Assembly: GCF_013391085.1 (NCBI RefSeq)
Contig: NZ_CP058334.1
Coordinates: forward strand, 1,240,001 to 1,304,000
From: Natronomonas halophila
Lineage (GTDB): Archaea; Halobacteriota; Halobacteria; Halobacteriales; Haloarculaceae
DNA: 64,000 nt
Direction: 5' to 3'
The translations under genes were made by a program, and so were the position numbers. Below are positions 61,329 through 64,000 of this stretch, piece by piece. A model generated the notes under the pieces. The model searched no databases. It was not told where the DNA came from and saw only the letters and a program-made list of their open reading frames with translations. Numbering within the stretch: position 1 is the first letter of the stretch; every line of letters starts with the position of its first letter.

Positions 61329-62633
61329 TCAGGCCGTGTGGTCGGCTTCCTCGGGGTCCTCGACGACTTCGAGGCCGCGGTTGTTGATGGCGTGGGCGTC
61401 GAGGCCGACCTCTTCGAGGAAGTCTTTATAAATCCGCTCGCAGGTTTCGCCGTCCTTCTGCTTGTCGCTGGCGTGGTCACAGAGGTCCGCGATACCCTCG
61501 GGCACCTCGTTGGTGTAGATGATCCAGTGGTTGACGAGGTCCGAGAGTCGGCGGATGGGGGAGGTGAAGTGGCCGTAAATCTCGAAGTTCAGGGCGTGGT
61601 GGCCGCCGAAGGGGTCGGACATGTACTTCGCCCGGGGCATGACCTTCATCACGGCCCACTGAATCTTGTTGAGTTGGCGACCGGGTGCCTCTTCGAGCGT
61701 GGCGTTGACGGCCTTCCGGGGGTCGTCCCACGCGCTGCCCGGAATCGAGACGCCGTCGAGGTCCTGAATCTCCTGGAGGGCCTCGTCCCACTCCTCGGGG
61801 GTCGGCTGGGGGTGGACGCGGAACATGGCTTCGAGGCCGCGGTCCCACTGGAGCGTGTGGGTGACGGCCTTGTTCGCCTTCAGCATGCACTCCTCGATGA
61901 TGGTGTGGGCGCGGTCCCGCTTGGGGTTGAGCACGAGCGACCCGTCCTCTTTCCGCTGTTCGTGGAGTTTCTCGGCGAGTTCGTAGGCGAGTTTGTTCTC
62001 CTTGTGAAGCGGCGCGTCGGGGTCGTCCAGTCGGTCCTCGCAGTCGTTGTAGGTCTGGCGGGCGTCCGAGTGGATGACCGATTTATAAATGTCGATGGAC
62101 TCGTGGGAGAGTGTCTCGCCGTTGATGTGCATCTCGACGGTGTGGGCCAGTCGGTCCTCGTTGGGAACGAGCGAGCAAACCGTCTCGGCGAGGATGGGCG
62201 GCAGCATGTGCATCGTGTAGCCCGGCAGGTAGACCGTGTTGCCGCGCTTCTGGGCTTCCTCCCACATCTTGGTCTCGGGATTGACGTAGTGGGTGACGTC
62301 GGCGATGTGGACCCACAGCCGGTAGCCCTCCTCGGTGCGTTCGATGGAGATGGCGTCGTCGAAGTCCTGGGCGTCGGCGGGGTCGGTCGTCCACGTCGTC
62401 AGGTCCCGGAGGTCCTTGCGCTCTTCGAGTTCCGTCTCGATGTCGCCTTCGGGGTCGCTGGCGACCTCTTCGGCCTCGTTGAGTACTTCACGGGGGAATT
62501 CGTCGCGGATGTCGAACTCCTCGAAGAGTTCCTCCCGCTTGTTTTCGAGGTGCCGGGCGAGTTCCTCGTCGATGACGACGGGGCCTTGCCCCTCCGCAGT
62601 GCCGGCATGCGCCTGTTCGTCGGTGTCAGTCAT
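61329..62633 (-). CDS. RNB-domain exoribonuclease (RNase R/II type)
   Basis: This 434-residue protein is almost all RNB catalytic domain. The metal site is DPADAQDFDDAISI, followed by WVHIADVTHYV, GNTVYLPGYTMHMLPP, the HKENKLAYELAEKLHE region and FGGHHALNFEIYGHFTSPIRRLSDL. It degrades RNA 3' to 5'. It lacks cold-shock and S1 domains, as in short archaeal forms, so substrate binding may rest on partners. The start MTDTDEQAHAG gives an acidic head. Confidence 0.9.
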   Translation of the reverse strand: MTDTDEQAHAGTAEGQGPVVIDEELARHLENKREELFEEFDIRDEFPREVLNEAEEVASDPEGDIETELEERKDLRDLTTWTTDPADAQDFDDAISIERTEEGYRLWVHIADVTHYVNPETKMWEEAQKRGNTVYLPGYTMHMLPPILAETVCSLVPNEDRLAHTVEMHINGETLSHESIDIYKSVIHSDARQTYNDCEDRLDDPDAPLHKENKLAYELAEKLHEQRKEDGSLVLNPKRDRAHTIIEECMLKANKAVTHTLQWDRGLEAMFRVHPQPTPEEWDEALQEIQDLDGVSIPGSAWDDPRKAVNATLEEAPGRQLNKIQWAVMKVMPRAKYMSDPFGGHHALNFEIYGHFTSPIRRLSDLVNHWIIYTNEVPEGIADLCDHASDKQKDGETCERIYKDFLEEVGLDAHAINNRGLEVVEDPEEADHTA

Positions 62634-62700
62634 ACCGACAGGTAGTAGCGAGGAGTAGTTAGGAGTTGTGTGCGACAGCCACGTTCGAGACGGGACTGGG

Positions 62701-63000
62701 CTACTGTTCGGGGCCGCGTTCGCTCTCGCCGTCGGCCGCGCCGTCGACCGCTTCGCTGTATCGTCGGAGGAACTCCGATCGGGGAACGTCGCCAGCGCCG
62801 GACTCCGACAGCAGCGATTCCAGACCTTTGCGGGGCTGGTGGCACAGCGTCCGGTAACAGGGTTTACAGAGGTGTTCGAACTCCTTGTCCTCCCGGTCCC
62901 AGCGGTCGCCGTGTTTGTCGTACTCGCGGGCCTTCGACCGGGGGACGCTCTCGCCGCAGGCGATACAGGTCACCTCGGTCCGGCTTCCCCGTTGCCACAT
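62701..63000 (-). CDS. Small zinc-finger protein, unknown
   Basis: This 99-residue protein has VTCIACGESVPRSKAREYDK and HLCKPCYRTLCHQP, a CxxC...CxxC (plus extra Cys) zinc-finger set like HNH- or treble-clef-type folds. The C-terminal half is helical and acidic. The start at 63000 was chosen because it begins MWQRGSRTEVTC close to the first Cys. The partner is unknown. It precedes the RNB gene (67 bp) on the same strand. Confidence 0.75.
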   Translation of the reverse strand: MWQRGSRTEVTCIACGESVPRSKAREYDKHGDRWDREDKEFEHLCKPCYRTLCHQPRKGLESLLSESGAGDVPRSEFLRRYSEAVDGAADGESERGPEQ

Positions 63001-63054
63001 GACTGGGCGTAACACGGGCCGGCACTTAGCATTATCTCAGTCGGAGAGTCGAAG

Positions 63055-63063
63055 ACATATAGG
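63055..63063 (+). promoter_or_regulatory. TATA box of the M29 aminopeptidase gene
   Basis: ACATATAGG lies 22-30 nt before the ATG at 63085, fitting a leaderless transcript. Confidence 0.55.
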
Positions 63064-63084
63064 GGTGCATAACAACACTCGGAT

Positions 63085-64000
63085 ATGGACCCGCGAATCC
63101 GTGAACACGCAGAAATCATCGTCGACCACTCCACCGGGGTCGAACAGGGGGACAACGTCGTCATCAGCACGCCGCCTTCGGCCGAGGACCTCGCGGTCGC
63201 CCTCCACGAAGTCGTCGGCGACCGGGGCGCGACGCCCATCCATCTCGCCAGCAACGCCCGCGCCGGTCGCGCCTACCTACAGGCCGTCGACGACGACGAG
63301 ATCGAGACGCCGACCCACGCGAAGGCCCTCTACGAGGAAACCGACGTCCTGATTCGCGTTCGCGGCGAGGGTAACGCGACCGAACAGAGCGACGTCCCGC
63401 CCGAAACGCAGGCCGCCCACACGAAGGCCCGCCGGCCCGTCCAGGAGGAAGCCCTCTCGAAGCGCTGGTGTCTCACTCAGTTCCCGACGCAGAGCCACGC
63501 CCAACTCGCGGGCATGAGCACCGAGGGCTACGAGAACTTCGTCTACGACGCCGTCAACAAGGACTGGGACGCCCAGCGAGAGCATCAGGCCCAGATGGTC
63601 GATATCCTCGACCCCGCCAGTGAGGTCCGCATCAAAAGCGGCGACACGACCGACGTGACGATGTCCGTCGACGGCATGACGACCATCAACGACTACGCCG
63701 AGAAGAACCTCCCCGGCGGCGAGGTCTTCACCGCGCCCGTCCCCGACAGCGTCGAGGGCGAAGTCCTCTTCGACAAGCCCCTCTACCATCAGGGTCGCGA
63801 GATTACGGGCGCCCACCTCGTCTTCGAGGACGGCGAAGTCGTCGAACACAGCGCCGACCAAAACGAGAACCTGCTGACCGAGGTGCTCGATACCGACGAG
63901 GGCGCGCGCCGTCTCGGCGAACTCGGGATCGGCATGAACCGTGACATCGACCAGTTCACCTACAACATGCTCTTCGACGAGAAGATGGGCGATACCGTCC
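63085..64000 (+). CDS. M29-family aminopeptidase, 3' truncated by the window
   Basis: The first 305 codons read as a thermophilic metalloaminopeptidase (M29, AmpS/PepS). Readable parts are EIIVDHSTGVEQGDNVVIS, LSKRWCLTQFPTQSHAQLAG, IKSGDTTDVTMSVDG, the metal Glu in NLPGGEVFTAPV and the end IGMNRDIDQFTYNMLFDEKM, where the next metal Glu lies. It removes N-terminal residues from peptides using two metal ions. The remaining C-terminal part, probably 60-70 codons, lies past 64000. The gene is intact up to there. Confidence 0.9.
   Translation, partial: MDPRIREHAEIIVDHSTGVEQGDNVVISTPPSAEDLAVALHEVVGDRGATPIHLASNARAGRAYLQAVDDDEIETPTHAKALYEETDVLIRVRGEGNATEQSDVPPETQAAHTKARRPVQEEALSKRWCLTQFPTQSHAQLAGMSTEGYENFVYDAVNKDWDAQREHQAQMVDILDPASEVRIKSGDTTDVTMSVDGMTTINDYAEKNLPGGEVFTAPVPDSVEGEVLFDKPLYHQGREITGAHLVFEDGEVVEHSADQNENLLTEVLDTDEGARRLGELGIGMNRDIDQFTYNMLFDEKMGDTV

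Overview
This window is haloarchaeal (class Halobacteria) chromosomal DNA. The reasons are the GC-rich coding sequence, very acidic proteins, RNA polymerase large subunits split into B''/B' and A'/A'', archaeal-type EF-1A, EF-2, S10, S7, S12 and NusA, TATA boxes about 25-30 nt upstream of many start codons with almost no leader, and Tat (RR) or lipobox signals on most secreted proteins. The genus cannot be fixed from sequence alone. About 70 protein genes and four tRNA genes are supported; no rRNA, CRISPR array or intact insertion sequence was seen.

Layout. 1-13.5 kb: a TrkA-C fragment, a Tat-exported trypsin-like protease, a tungsten aldehyde:ferredoxin oxidoreductase, a hotdog thioesterase, an ACT-domain regulator, upp, YigZ/IMPACT, a PiT transporter, a CBS/CorC membrane protein, a glutaredoxin-like/redoxin pair, Sua5, Hsp20 and a response-regulator/PAS histidine kinase. 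13.5-24.5 kb: an ATP-grasp enzyme, an ABC exporter with a TetR-type operator, DUF192, tRNA-Val and tRNA-Phe with unusual repeated tRNA tails, a methyltransferase, an MBL hydrolase, an MFS transporter, small zinc-ribbon and membrane proteins, a CruF-like protein, and TPR plus DUF424. 24.5-38.6 kb: a 7TM histidine kinase, an enolase-superfamily dehydratase, an Fe-S assembly group (sufS, sufU, a rubredoxin-like protein and, further on, a NifU C-domain protein), a ketopantoate reductase-like protein, a sulfatase-superfamily enzyme, dUTPase, a membrane-anchored winged-helix regulator, FKBP and tRNA-Ala. 38.8-59.9 kb: the translation/transcription core, all on the minus strand apart from three plus-strand genes: rpoH-rpoB2-rpoB1-rpoA1-rpoA2-nusA, rps12-rps7, fusA, ACT-hom and tuf-rps10, with accessory genes between. 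60-64 kb: tRNA-Asp, a PD-(D/E)XK nuclease of foreign look, a PNPOx-like protein, an RNB ribonuclease, a zinc-finger protein and an M29 aminopeptidase cut by the window end.

The strongest unexplained structure lies at 17.08-17.70 kb. The 3' ends of tRNA-Val (two extra copies) and tRNA-Phe (one extra copy) are repeated downstream. Each repeat is preceded, at a fixed 15-16 nt, by the same 13-mer (CGAGCGAAGCGAG), and the two Val units carry 8-bp/14-nt-loop hairpins whose stems covary. Other notable structures are two inverted-repeat elements that exactly fill convergent intergenic gaps (4279-4383 and 48337-48417), a pair of related TTTTTGC...T-GCAAAAA hairpins behind fusA and behind the rpo-nusA operon, and a 9-codon leader ORF coupled to the ACT-hom operon.
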